Source: Haematococcus lacustris (Eukaryota > Chlorophyta > Chlorophyceae > Chlamydomonadales > Haematococcaceae). Taken from it: a stretch of 64,000 bases of DNA. How positions within the stretch are numbered: position 1 is the stretch's first letter; the number at the start of each line of letters is the position of its first letter. A model generated the notes under the pieces. It was not told the DNA's origin. It made no database searches and saw only the letters and a program-made list of their open reading frames with translations. Positions 28,754-41,200 of this stretch are shown here, piece by piece. A program made the position numbers and the translations under genes. The stretch lies in the NCBI GenBank assembly GCA_030144725.1, contig JASKMD010000020.1, forward strand, positions 3,407,000-3,470,999. The letters run 5' to 3'.

Positions 28754-31700
28754 ATGTGTTGTGGCGCACTTGTCCACAGGCGGGCGGTTCAAACTTACGT
28801 GGCTGCCGCATCTTCTGTGGCAACCGCGCCTCTAGATTCACCCGCACCCTCCGCGCAAGCTAGCTTCGAGTTCGTTTGCCCGATTTGCCTGACTCACAAG
28901 ATATCTGCGGCAGGACATCCAGCACGGTGGGCGCTCCTCCCGCTGCTTGTGCTGCTGGAAGTGACCTTGACGCTGCGTGTGGGACGGCTACCCCCTGTAC
29001 TGTTGCCTGACTCCCTAGGGGCCCACTTCCGCCCCTTTCCAGTTGCTGCTCCCACTCTGATCTCCCCTGTTGCCCTGGCTACCAGCAGGGCCGCTGACCC
29101 GTCCTGCCCCCGCTGCCGCCGCACCTTCAGCCAGCAGCCAGATTACCTGGACCTCACCCTGACCAGCGGCCTGGAGCCAGTGGTGTACAATCAAAAGGCC
29201 TGGGGCGGCACGGAGCTGTTCAGGTGTGTGCCGGCGGTCGCAGGCAAGGCAAACAGACGTGAAGGCCAGAAGGGCCAGGTGACAGTGGGGTGGTGAGTCA
29301 TTCTGTCCAGGCCTATTGATCTGGCATGGCCCTGCCCTGCTGCTCTGAGCTCCATGCGTCATGCGCTGGTCTGCTATGCATATCCTCTCAGGTCATGTCA
29401 CTCTCACCCGCTGCCAGCTGACCCGCTTGACTGCATGCTGCTGGCTCATGACACATCCACCCCCTGCCTGTAAGCTGCTGCCCACTGCTCACCAATACAC
29501 ATGGCGCTGCACCTCCTGCAGCTGCTGCAGCTGCCAGTGTCAGCCCCTGCCAGCCTTGCCTTCCCCACTGCCTAGGCTAGCCTGCTGCTGCCCTGCCCTG
29601 AGTGCAGGAGCCCCCTGATCAGCTATGTGTATGAGCGGGGCTGGCGCCAGGGCTTCCTGTGGGCTGGCTTCCCCGGGGTGGACAAGGAGTTTGACATGGG
29701 TAGGTCAGGGGTCAGAGGGCAGGGGGCAGGGGCTAGATGTTAGGGAGGGGTGAAGTATTGGGGCAGGGAGGAAAAGGTGGTGGGAAGGCTTAGGCAGCAC
29801 CAGAGCCACAGCCGCAGCAGCAGGGCAAGCAGTGAAGACAGCAGGAACTGGAGCAGCAGCAGCAGCAACAGGAGAACGAGCAGGGGTGTGGGCTGGTGAC
29901 TATCTGTAGCTGGGGCAAGCTATGCCGATAATGCTATGCTATGCCAACAAGTCAGTTGCCATGATGTGATGATGTTAGGGTCATGCCTGTGACCAGCAGC
30001 AGCAAGGTAGGAAAGGCAGAGAAGGGTAGGCGACAGCTTGCCCCTGCTCCTGGTGTGTCGAGCTGGCCTGCTCCTCCGCCGCCCTTGCGTGCGCTTACCT
30101 TTGCTGTGCTGTGCATGGAGCACGTCTACCCTAACCCTGCTCTGAACTGCGCAGCCAATGTCACACTTGCCGCAATGTCGCACTTGAATGTGTGCCCCAT
30201 GCAGCCATGCAGTACCTGCAGCCGGCGTATGGCAAGGTGCTGGTGGACATGAGCTGTGGCTCGGGGCTGTTCTCCAGGAGGTGGGTGGAGAGGCAGACAG
30301 GAGCTGGGAGTGAGGCAGGGGCAAGGGCAGGGAGGGGGCAGGGAGGGGGGGGGCAGGGGCAGGGGCAGGGGCAGGGGCAGCGGCGGCAGGGGCAGGGGCA
30401 GGGGCAGGGGCAGGGGCAGGGTGGTGGTAGTAGGAGGGGTAGTGTAGAGCCAGCAGCATGAAGAGGGAGGGGGCAGCTGCGGGGCTTGGGCCCTTCAGGT
30501 CAGGGCTGGTGCCAGGCGTGTCAGGGGCGCCTCTAGGGGGGTAGCTGCAGGGTGTGTGAGGAAACTCTTGTGGCTATAGTGGCATGGGGTGGGGAGGGGA
30601 GGGGGCTGTGTGCACTGTAGTCCCAGGCTGGCTATAAGTACATGCTGCGGTGCGGCGCCAACAACAACATCAGCAGAGGGGCGCTGTAGGGCTCAGAGTG
30701 GCGGGCTGACCAGCTTGACCCTGCCGTGCCCCCAGGTTTGCCCGTTCCGGCTGTTTCTCTGGCGTGGTGGCGGCTGATTTCAGTGAGAGCATGCTGCAGC
30801 AGGCAAAGACCTTTTTCCAGGTAAGCGGGACCTAGCTGCTGCCGCCTGCCTGCCCGCCTGCCAGCCAGTTTTCCCACCTGCCCGCCGGCCCTTGTTAACC
30901 TGTCTGGCCAGCCACCCTGCCCACTGACCCTCCAGCCCTTGACAGCTCTGCTTGCTGTCCTCTTCACAGGAGGATGGCACCCTGCCCAGCAGCAGCAGCA
31001 CCAGCAGCAGCCCAGCACCAGGGTCCTGTCCGCTCATGCTGCTGCGGGCAGACGTGGCGCGGCTGCCTTTTGAGACGGGCAGCGTGGCAGCCATCCATGC
31101 CGGCGCCGCCATCCATTGCTGGCCTAACCCCCAGGTCTGTCTTCATAGGATAGGTCTGACCCCCTGACCTGGCCTGGACTGAGACACCCGCTGCTCGGTG
31201 GCTACTGCGGTGACTACTGTTGTCTCCACACATAGGAGTGGCTGCCCCCTGCCTGCCCAGCCTGCCTTAACACCCCAGCCCAACTCTGACCCGACCCGAC
31301 CTCGCCCTATTTGACCGAACTCAACCCTGCCCGGCCTGGTCCGGCCTGACTTGGGTGGGGGGTGGACCTTGTTGACCCGGCCCGGCCCGGCCTCGCTGAG
31401 GTGGCTGCAGGCCTGAGTGGCCTGGTCATGACCAAGGGACGATGCCAGTGTCTGTGGTGCCACTGCTACTGCCCAGTCCTGGCTGCTGGCTCGCCCTGAT
31501 CAGGTCGGGGCTCTGCCTCTGTGGCTGCTGCCATCTGCTGCTGCTGCCCTGGGCCTTGGACTGTGCAGGCGGCCCTGGCTGAGATCTCCCGGGTGCTTGC
31601 CCCTGGCGGAGTGTTCGTGGGCACCACGTTCATGGTAGGAGCAGGCACTCAGGGCAAGTCCTGCTGATCCGCCTTCACCATTGCGATCGTGGGCTGTCCT

Positions 31701-33695
31701 GCTGATCCTGTGGGACTGGTGTTGCTCTTCTGCCAGCTAATCCGCTAAAGCTGGACAGTAGCAGCAGCGGCAGCTGCGATTCTGCTGCATGGTTCTGCTG
31801 CGTAGATGTCAGCTGGGAGGTTTTGTTGTGCTCTTGTGGTTGGTGATGAGTTGCCGTTGGTGATGTGGTTGGTGAGCAGGTGGCGGCCGCGCCCCTCGGG
31901 GCTGTAGTGGGAGACAGTTTGGTGCGACCGCTGAACCAGGTGAGAGAGTGAGGGGTGAGGAGGAGGGACATCAATGAGGAAGATGAGGAGGAGAGAGTGG
32001 GGGAGGGATAAGGAGGAGAGAGGGTGTCAGTGATGGGCAGGGTGGGCGGTGTCAGGTGGGAGGGTGAGGGGTGAGGAGGAGGGACAAGGATGCTAGAGGG
32101 TGGCAGAGTGTCTTGAAATGGGCGAGCAGCAGTCAATGATGGGCAGGGTTGGCAGGATCAGTCTGTGTGCCTGACCTTGTTGTAAATGGCTACAGGCCTT
32201 GGGTAGGTAGAGGGTGGGGAAGGGAGAGACGAGGATGCTAGAGGGTGGCACAGAGGCATGGGAGGGGTGAGCAGCACTTAGTGAAGGGCAGGGTGGGCAG
32301 TGTTGTCAGTTCCAGGCTTGTTGTCAGGAACATGGGTAGTGGTTGGAGCAGTCTTTAGTCCAGTGATCAGTGCACAGTGGTAGGAGCAGTGTCCCTGTAG
32401 CTCTTTGAGGCTAAGGCTCTGATCCTTCAAGCTACCAGCCTGGAAGCCAGGTCCTGCAAGCGCAGGTCGATACATAGCAAGTTGAGGCTAATAAGCAATG
32501 CAAGCTATCACTCTGGAAAACAGTTCCTGCAAGCTCGCCTTCAGATGCACCAGGGTCAGGGTGTAGCTCAACACAGGGCGTATGTGGCAGCCTGTCCTGC
32601 AATACCTTTTGTGACATAATAATTCAATACAGAGTGTGGAGTCCCATCTTGTGATACATCCTATAACAGGGTGTGAAGTACAGACATGTGTAGGGTGGAG
32701 GGTGGGGCTTGCACTGCACTGCACTGGCGTGTACTGACAGCTGCTGTGCCTTGGCACCAGTGGGGTGGGGGTGGGGGTGGGGGTGGGGGCGGGGGCGGGG
32801 GTGGGGGCGGGGGTGGGGGCGGTGGCGGTGGTAAAGGAAGGTGCTTGGAGGGTGCTGCACTGCGCAGCTTGACAAGCGGCTTGACAACTGCTGTGCGCCG
32901 GCAGCATTGGGGTGGTGGTGTTTGTGATGGGAGGTGTTGTGGGGTTGCTGCGCTGCGCAGCTTGACAAGCGGCTTGCGGGCCCGTACAAGTGGTGGGAGG
33001 AGGCGGAGCTGCGAGACCTTAGCGCCAGTGTGGGCCTACAGGTGGGTGGGTGGGGCCTGGGTGGCAGGGGCATACAGGTTCCTCGGATAGGGGTGAGGGT
33101 GTGCAGGCAGGATGTTGGGAAAAGGAGGCGAGTGGGAGATAAAAGGGTAGAAGAATGTGGCTTATAAGGGAGGGGGACAGGGGTTGTGCGGATGGGCGTG
33201 GGGGGTGTGCAGGCAGGATGTGGGGAAAGGAGGAACCTGGTAGGTACAAGGATGGAAAGGTAGCCAGGTAGAAGGAGATGGGGAATGTTTGAAGTGATGG
33301 GGTGAGGGATGGGATAAGTTAGGAGGTATGTTTGGAGGTAGGGTCGGGGTAGGGTCGGGGTAAGGTCAGGGTCAGGGTCAGGTATTTGAATGGTATCATG
33401 TGAAATGATGTAGGTGGTAAAAAGAGCTTAATTAGCTGCTGCCGCTTGAGAGGTCGCTTGGCCTGGCAGACGAGGGTCACGGGTGCAGCATATGATAACG
33501 TAGCTCAGGCATTAATGCACACAGGGCAATGCAGTGTAATAGCCAGTTTTGGTCACATGGGGCTATCAACACGATAGGCAGTGCTGGTGTGACTGGGCTG
33601 CTACTGCCATGTTTTGTATGTTGCAGGATTTCAAGTGTGAAAGGCAGTGGCGCTTCATCATGTTCGCTGCCACCAAGCCCCAGCCCCTCCAATGA
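28754..33695 (+). CDS. Plastid-type SAM-dependent methyltransferase (At1g78140-like), 10 exons
   Basis: Exons are 28754-28926, 29089-29223, 29608-29699, 30205-30280, 30736-30820, 30970-31134, 31569-31634, 31880-31939, 32961-33041 and 33627-33695. All phases agree (333 aa; plant relatives are about 350). The N-terminus (MCCGALVHRRAVQTYVAAAS) looks like a transit peptide. FVCPICLTH and SCPRC form a Cys pair motif. SYVYERGWRQGFLWAGFPG is the family signature. The class I methyltransferase fold shows motif I (VLVDMSCGSGLFSR), the acidic loop (VVAADFSESML), LLRADVARLPF, AAIHAGAAIHCWPNP and ISRVLAPGGVFVGTTF. The last exon has QWRFIMFAATKP. These enzymes transfer a methyl group from SAM; the substrate is unknown. 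Plant members are plastoglobule or plastid proteins. The start ATG is chosen for its transit-like N-terminus; an upstream exon cannot be ruled out. Confidence 0.88.
30312..30422. repeat. Interrupted GGGGCA tract in a methyltransferase intron
   Basis: GGGGCA units with GGAGGG and CGGCGG interruptions lie just after exon 4. It is the same hexamer as the arrays at 9115 and 61221, in the 9115 orientation. Confidence 0.85.
32760..32832. repeat. GGGGTG / GGGGCG tract in a methyltransferase intron
   Basis: About eleven hexamers alternate GGGGTG and GGGGCG. Next to it, CGCAGCTTGACAAGCGGCTTG occurs at about 32862 and again at the start of exon 9 (32958), so the acceptor region of that exon has been partly duplicated. 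Confidence 0.85.
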
Positions 33696-35488
33696 CACCG
33701 CAGTGCTCGTGCACAGATGTTGGTGGATTAGGCGGAGGGTCTGCCAGATTAGATGTTGGGGCTGCTGACTGACCATGCCCCTCACCTGGACGCTGGTGAA
33801 GGTTGTGGTGTTGGTGGTGGAGCTAGACTGCCAGTGGGACTGGCCTGGGCATTCATAATTGATTTACGCTTCTTGCCCCGCCCTACACCACTCGTGTTGG
33901 GACGCAGACAAATCATTCGATACCTTGCATGACGGCAGCAGTGACACCCCACTACCACGAACTTGTGCCTTGCACATTGAGCTAGTGATGTTGAAGTTGG
34001 TGCTGACGTGGATGTCAAAGCAGAATGGTCATGAAGCACCTCATCTATGTTCCTGGTAAACAATTCAACCGTGGAAAATGACATTGCTTTCAGAGCATCC
34101 TTGCTTAGTTCAAACTGCAATAGTTACTGACTTCAGATAATAGCAGGTGCCCCTGGACCGCTGCGTGGGGTGATCAGGGCCGCCTCCTACGACAGCCTTC
34201 ACCCCAGGCAACATCTTTGTTCTGTTCATGGCAGTAGCAGGGCAGGCAGTCGAAGGTACAATATGTGTGAGCCCTGAGCGCCTGATGAGGACGTGGGCCA
34301 GCCATAGCGCTTGCTGCAGCCCATGCTCCCTCTACTGCCGCTGATCAGTTTACCGTCGCCGCCTCAGCCACCGACAAGGATGTCGCAGCGACCAGTCCGG
34401 CTCCTGCTACCGCTGCTCCGCAACCACATGCCGGCCGTCCTTCTCCTTCACCTGCCCGCATGGCCGAGGACGGGAAGGGCTGACCGCGTTTACCGGGCCA
34501 GCTCGCACAATCACACACCGCCGGATGTTGAGCGCCCGCAGTAGTTCGCAGTGACCCAAAGAGGGCGCACTGTGAAGTGCATCACAAGGCGCGCGTGGAT
34601 CTGGAAACCCTCACGCAAACCATGTACTGTTCATGTCAACCTCAGTGTCCCCTCAGTATCCCTCGGACAGCGAACGGTTGGCCGTACTTCGCTTGGCTGA
34701 TGACCTGATGCCTAGTCCTGCTAGAACTCCTACAGCTCTTGCTCACACCCATCCCCTTTTGTGAGGCGTTCAGCATTTTATGGTGGGGTCGACTAGCTGT
34801 AGCTGGCTATCGTCGCCACTTGCGCCGCCACTCGCGCGACAGGGCCTTGTTATTCAGTCATGGCCCGTCGTCCTGGGCATCAACAAACTCCATGCGGTCA
34901 CCCCCGCCATTGGCTGCACCCCTGATAACCTCCGACCGATCTTTAAGAGTTTTACAGCGATTTTTGCGCAGGGCGGTGCAGCTCAACAAAGCGAAGCTAG
35001 CGGGCTGCTCGGGCTGATGTGCACCTGTGCCGGGGCGGGCGGGGGTGTTGAGAATCTTGGTCGCGTTGTGCCGGGAATGCCCTGCTTAGTGGGTCTGTGA
35101 TCAGCGAACAGCTATCGCGCTCAGCGGCCCAGCTTTTCGAAATTTTGAATTTCTTGTCGGGCGCAGGACCCCCCCGACATGTGTAAAAGTGCTAGTGGTA
35201 GTGCTGATAATGTGCTTGAGAGTGCTGGTGTGGCTTGTGGGCTGTCCCTGCAACACAACGTGCGACAACAAGCGTGCGACGCGTGTCACGTAAGACCATG
35301 TCAAATTCCCATGAAATGGGCCACTTTTCCGGCCGGATTTCTGTCCAACCAGGATGGCAAGAGATGGATCGAATGTTCTGTGCGGCTCCTTGTGTGGGTT
35401 TGTATCGTGTAATTAGGAAACAAGCGCGTTGTATTCATGTGTGGGCCGTTTGTGATGCTCCAAAGTAGACCCCAATGCAGTTTACACA
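33696..35488. other. Intergenic stretch with possible element fragments
   Basis: No confident gene. Minus frame 34120-33782 (ELSKDALKAMSFSTVELF, TRNIDEVLHDHS) looks partly coding. Plus 34870-34950 reads LHAVTPAIGCTPDNLRPIF in one frame; its VTPAIGCTP core recurs in inverted orientation at 37857-37884. These may be decayed mobile-element pieces. Confidence 0.3.
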
Positions 35489-35737
35489 TCAATTGTCCGC
35501 CTCATATTCAGCCTCCAGCTCCTCACTTTGCAGCTCTCTCAGCACCCAACGACGCAACTCCCGACGTCCCTCTTCCCTCTTCCACCCCATGTGCATGCGA
35601 TATCGTTCACAGTGTTTGTTGGTCAATTTGCCAAAGCACACCTCATCATGCAGCAAATCGGAATGGAACAACATCAACAATGCATAACTCTCTTCGTCTT
35701 CCCTCACCTCCTTCACAGTGTCTTGAAACATGGGCAT
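35489..35737 (-). CDS. Candidate C-terminal exon of the Gln-rich gene, or a separate small ORF
   Basis: 82 codons starting MPMFQDTVKEVREDEESYAL and ending RRWVLRELQSEELEAEYEAD before a stop. The highly charged composition looks like real protein. It could be the last exon of the Gln-rich gene just upstream on the same strand, with the pentamer array in the intron, but no donor/acceptor pair with matching phase was found. No family is recognised. Confidence 0.4.
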   Translation of the reverse strand: MPMFQDTVKEVREDEESYALLMLFHSDLLHDEVCFGKLTNKHCERYRMHMGWKREEGRRELRRWVLRELQSEELEAEYEADN

Positions 35738-35800
35738 GGGCTCAAGTGGGTTACATTATGGAGCCTGCACATGCACACAAGCACAGGTTTGTGGTACGTG

Positions 35801-36180
35801 TGGTGTGGTGTGGTGTGGTGTGGTGTGGTGTGGTGTGGTGTGGTGTGGTGTGGTGTGGTGTGGTGTGGTGTGGTGTGGTGTGGTGTGGTGTGGTGTGGTG
35901 TGGTGTGGTGTGGTGTGGTGTGGTGTGGTGTGGTGTGGTGTGGTGTGGTGTGGTGTGGTGTGGTGTGGTGTGGTGTGGTGTGGTGTGGTGTGGTGTGGTG
36001 TGGTGTGGTGTGGTGTGGTGTGGTGTGGTGTGGTGTGGTGTGGTGTGGTGTGGTGTGGTGTGGTGTGGTGTGGTGTGGTGTGGTGTGGTGTGGTGTGGTG
36101 TGGTGTGGTGTGGTGTGGTGTGGTGTGGTGTGGTGTGGTGTGGTGTGGTGTGGTGTGGTGTGGTGTGGTGTGGTGTGGTG
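35801..36180. repeat. TGGTG pentamer array, 76 units
   Basis: A 380-bp uninterrupted array. Because five is not a multiple of three, every strand and frame is open and cycles through WCGVV-type or HHTTP-type pentapeptides. The 389-codon minus frame through it therefore does not prove that the array is translated. Confidence 0.97.
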
Positions 36181-36189
36181 CTGGTTGCT

Positions 36190-37258
36190 TGGGAGGGCAT
36201 GCATGGGAACTGCGTACCTTGGCATGGGCGCTAGTGTTATGTCCTGGCGTGGGCGCTTGAAGATGGATGACCTGAGGGACCCAGGGACCTGGGGAGAGCA
36301 TGTAGAATGGTCTGGGAGGGGGTGGTTGGTGCTGACAGCCTGCTGGACTGCCGCCTCCTGCAGCTGCTTCTCCACCTGCTGCTGCTTTCGTAGCAGGTCA
36401 GCCTGCTGCTGCTGCAACAGGTGTTGCTGTGCTGCCAGCTGCTGCTGCACCTGGCGTTGCAATTCAGCCCCACTGTGTGCCTCGAGCTGTTGCTGCAGCC
36501 TGTACAGCTGTTGCTGCAACTGCACCTGGTGCTGCTGCTGAGCCACCTGCTGCTCCCTCTGCTGCATGTCTGCCTGTTGCTGCTGCACCTGGTGTTGCTG
36601 CTCAGCCACCTGCTGCTCCCTCTGCCGCATGTCTGCCTGTTGCTGCTGCACCTGGTGTTGCTGCTGAGCCACCTGCTGCTCCCTCTGCTGCATGTCTGCC
36701 TGTTGCTGCTGCACCTGGTGCTGCTGCTGAGCCACCTGCTGCTCCCTCTGCCGCATGTCTGCCTGTTGCTGCTGCACCTGGTGTTGCTGCTGAGCCACCT
36801 GCTGCTCCCTCTGCTGCATGTCTGCCTGCTGCCGCTGCACCTGGTGTTGCTGCTGAGCCACCTGCAGCTCCCTCTGCTGCACCCTGGTGTTGCTGCTCAG
36901 CCAACTGCTGCTCCCTCAGGTGCATGTCTGCCTGCTGTTGCTGCAGCTGCTGTTGCTGCTCAGCTACCTGCTGCTCCTTATGTTGAAGTTCATCCTGCTG
37001 GAGGTCCTGCAGCTGTTGCTGTAGATGCTGCAAGCGTTGGGTGTCAGCAACTTGTTGCTCCCTCTGCTGCAGGTCAGCCTGCAGCTGATGCAACTGTGCC
37101 TCATAAGCACCAACATCAGCCTGTGCCGGGGCCTCAGCCTTAGCAGCACCAGCCTGGGCCTTGGCCTCAGCCTCAACAGCCCTGCGCCGTGCCATAACCT
37201 CCCTCGCTTTTTGCGCACCGGCACATCTAGCCTTCAATCCACTTTTCTTGTCACCCAT
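36190..37258 (-). CDS. Glutamine-rich coiled-coil protein with 21-residue repeats, frameshifted
   Basis: The ATG at 37258 (MGDKKSGLKARCAGAQKARE) opens a frame rich in Gln, Glu and Ala that runs to about 36886. There one extra C in a run (plus strand CACCCTGG, where the other repeats have CACCTGG) shifts it. The coiled coil then continues in the next frame. About six 63-bp units encode QVQQQQADMQQREQQVAQQQ. A less repetitive part follows (LYRLQQQLEAHSGAELQRQV), then a Pro-rich tail before the pentamer array. Such proteins form long helical rods; no specific function can be named. The shift could be a true mutation or a sequencing error in the repeat. Its 3' end is unresolved. Confidence 0.5.
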
Positions 37259-38268
37259 GGCCTTCACTAGCCTGCACCATAACAAAAACAGATTTCAGCT
37301 CAGTTTCTGCATATCTATTACTAATTCTTGCCGTTCGTGGTTGCTCAGGAGCCACAAGCTCCACTAATCGGAAAATGTGCTGCAACCTAGAATCGCTGCC
37401 ACATGTGGACCGAACCTGTGTTCAGCAGTAATGCGCCGTCGCGGTCACGCGCCCAACCCGCAATGCCATCGACCTGCAGATTGGGCGCCGTTTGATGACA
37501 AAAGGTGACACTTTGGAGCGGGTAGCAAGGGAGCAGGCCGGGAGAGGGTTTCGATGCAGCAGGTGAGCTTGGGAGTGGGTTTCGATGCGTGCTGAGACGT
37601 TGCAACACTAATGCGAGCTAACCTGAAAAGTTGACATGTCCAGTCGGGATGCGCCATTCACGCCGCAATGTGTCCAGGCTGCCTATAGATGTTGCTGAAC
37701 GTGTCTGCGAAGCTCCAGAACACGGCGCTGGTTGGGGGCCAGCCACCCGGCAAACCGCTGGAGCTGTCTGCACTCTATTCGGACCATCAGCAACTCATCG
37801 CACAAATCGGCGGCCTCATCCGTGCAGAAATGAGTTAGATGTTATGTCTTGAGCCATGGGGGTGCAGCCAATGGCGGGGGTGACCATGCAGCCTACCCAG
37901 CTGCTGGACGGTCCCTGACTGCTGGCACATGTCACTGACATGTGCCAGCTGCATGGATTTCCACGATGGGATGTATTGTGACGCGCCGGGGAGAGGCTGG
38001 AGGTCAAAAACTGCGTTTATACTGCATAGCCTGTGGCAACCGCGCCTTTATACTCAGCCGCACCTTACGCCCATGCTAACTTTGAATGCGTTTGTTGAGG
38101 AAATATGTATGACTACACATGCTTGCACCTCCAGAATGCGAGGAACCGGGCATGTTTCGAACACTCTATACAGTCGGAACGTTAAGAGCGGAGCAGCAAA
38201 TGATAAGTAACGACAGGAAGGGTTGCGTCAAGTCCCATGTTTGACGGGCAGTGCCAAGCAAAGACAAA
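37259..38268. other. Intergenic stretch upstream of PDE copy 1
   Basis: A plus-strand segment at about 37700-37836 reads KLQNTALVGGQPPGKPLEL then SALYSDHQQLIAQIGGLIRA and ends in a TAG. It looks like a fragment of a coding exon of unknown origin. The rest shows nothing recognisable. Confidence 0.3.
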
Positions 38269-41200
38269 ATGGGGGTCCAGGAGAGTGCGATGCGCAGATA
38301 CAAGGTTGGCTAAGTCGCGAGTGTTGGACCTCCCTTCGAGGCCCGCCCGCCAACCTTTGACTTCCCGCGCTGCAGGTCTGGAGGCAGGTGGTGAAGACCC
38401 ACCCCTCGACGACCGTTGTACCGGTGCTTCTGCTCTTTGCCTTGCTGGCCGGCAGCATTACCGGCGTCCTGCTGGTGGGTCAAGCTGGAGCAGGTCACAG
38501 CTGGCGCTGATCCCACTCACCCTGTCAATGTGTGCTCCTCTGCCTGACTGACAGGCTGCTAATGCTGCATAACGCTTAGACAAGGAACGGATCATGGTTG
38601 GAATAGAAAACTTTGTAGCTGGCAGTGGACCTCGTTTGGGAACTTATGTCGCTGGCCTGGGACAGCTATGTAAGTGATTGAGGACATAATGCCTAATGTC
38701 TTTGGTGTGCTAAACATCTGCTCTTCACTGTGGTATGCTGCAGCCACACTGGCATCATTCAGGCCGGAGTGGTCTTTTTTTGACAGCCAATGGAACAATA
38801 TTATGATCACAGTCATGGGCAGTGTGAGTGGTGCATCATATGCATGCTTGCAACGATGCATGCGACGGTCTGAATTGTCAAATCAGCCTTGCAACATCGT
38901 GACCCACCCTTACAGATGTCACCAGCGGCAATAAGCGTTATCCAGCAGGTTCAACTTGAGCCTTTTGGTGTGCTGGCCAAGCTAAGCACCCTGACGGCCC
39001 TGCCAGCAGTTGGGACACTTGGCTCAGACCTGCTCAACACCAGCAACCCAGCTGTCAGAGCAGCTACCCTGAAGCAGGTGGGAGCCAGCTGCAGGGCCAG
39101 GCAGACAGCAGGCAGCTGTGGGCAGGGTGTAAGGGCCTTGGGTTTGAGCAGATGCCCATGGCTCTGACAGGCGTCAGCAGTGGCAGGTGGCTCGGGGTGC
39201 TGCTGCAGATCAAGAGTCGGAGGATATCTATGTCCGGCCTCATATCCCAAACAGATGGCACATGGGCTATCACATTCAGAATTCCTGTTTTTGTGGACAG
39301 CAACCAGCCTGATGAGCTGTTTGGGCGGCCTGAAGGGTCGACTGAGTGTGGGGTCCCTGAAGGCTGCTACACCCCCTCAACCTTTTTCGCCTCTGGAAGG
39401 AAATGGTGGTAAGGAAGTTTGTCATCAGCTCTACTTGCTGTGTGTCCAGTGCACTGTACCAGCGGTGCGTCCTGCTGTTGGGCACTGTCCAAATGACCTA
39501 GCCGACATACTGCTGACTTGGCTGCAGGGGCTTTGTGTCTGCTGTTGCATCTACATCATTCATCAACTCCTGGCTGGCAGATGAGCCGCTATTCACGGGG
39601 TGAGTGCCGGCAGTCCATGCATATAGAAGCTTTGCCTGGCATCTTCTGACTACATCTCCTGATGTCCCTGTACTGCAGGCCCAATGCCCTGTTGTACCGT
39701 GTCACCACCACCCTGCCCAGTGGAGAAACGGCAGTCATAGCAACGAATACCCAGCAGCAGCACCTTCAGGGCTCATTGGTGTACGAACTGCCCGCAACAT
39801 TGTTTCCTGACCCAGACGACCCCTTGGCAGCTAAAGTGAGCACACTATTCTGCAGCATGGCATCCCATCGTGTAATCCCCCAAAAGGTGTTGTAGGAAGA
39901 GTTCATATCTGGAGCCTTGCGATGCTGCACTGCTTGCCCGGCTGTGCAGTACCGCATGGAGGTCGCCCCCCGTGATGGCTGGGTCAGCCCCTGGCGTGAC
40001 GGCGTGCTGGCCCTGGTGGTGCTGCTGTCCCTCATTCTGTGTGGCCTGCTGACGGCCTTCCTGGTGCACTGGCGCATGCACCAGATGCTGCTGTTCAGCC
40101 TGGTGCCCAAGACGCTGGTGGCGCAGCTGAGGGAGGGGGACGCCTTCCTGGCTGACAACAAGGAGCTTGGACTGGTTATTCAAGGTCAGGGGGGCAGCCA
40201 GGGCAGGGGCAGCCAGGGCAGCGGGGGGGTCAGGAGGCGAAGCAGCAGAGGGGAAGGGGTCTGGGGCACACCCCTGTTCTAAAGGGCTGCGCTGGCCTTG
40301 TGTGCAGGCACGCCTGCTGAGCGCATGCTGGCGCTGCTGGGCCAGGTGCTGCACGGCCTGCAGCCCAGAGTGTCAGAGGTGCTGTACCTCAAGGCCGCCC
40401 TGCTGCAGTCCTGGAACCTCTACCAGCCACTGGACCTGGGCAAGCAGCTGCAGGAGCGCAATGTGGAGGTGGGCAGCTGGAGCAGCAGCCAGGACCAGGG
40501 GCAGTGTGGGGTGCAGCTGCAGCCTGGTGTGGGTGCAGCAGGGAGGAGGGGGAGGTGCAGGGGTGGCTGATGGCTAATGGCTGAGGCTGGTTGCTGCTGT
40601 GCTGTGCAGGATGACGTGGCGCGTTCCCTGATGCGTGAGCTGCAAGGCCTGCAGTACACACAGCCTGAGCCGCCCCTGCCACGCTCAAGCCATGAATCCA
40701 AGGTGTGTGCAAGGGTGGGATGAAGAGCAACACAAGGCGCAGCCACACCTGGTGAAGCCATTTGGCACGCAGACAGTGTTCACACTCTAAGCTGGCTCCC
40801 TGGTTTGCCCGCCTGCCTTGCGTGCGCAGCTGTCTTCAACCCATAGCGACAGCCCTGAGTTCAGCAACCTGGCGGACGCCCTGGCCGCGCTGGTGGCGCC
40901 CGCACCGGACCGCGTCACCTTTCAGTCAGAGGGCGGCCATACCTCAGGCAGGCGGTCAGGCAACGGCGAACCAGGTGGGCGTTTGCTCAACATGCCATTG
41001 TTTTGTTTGTCGTGGCAAACCGTTGTAGTGGCAACTCAGGTCAATTGGTGACCTTTCTTGAGCAAGTTAGCATTCAGGTTGGATTGGGGCATTCTGGTTG
41101 GATGAAGGAGTGATGGACGGGTTGAGATTTGAATTTGCCCTACACCGCAACTAGCTGTCTTTGACATGCGACAAGGACGACAATGGATGAGCTATTAAGC

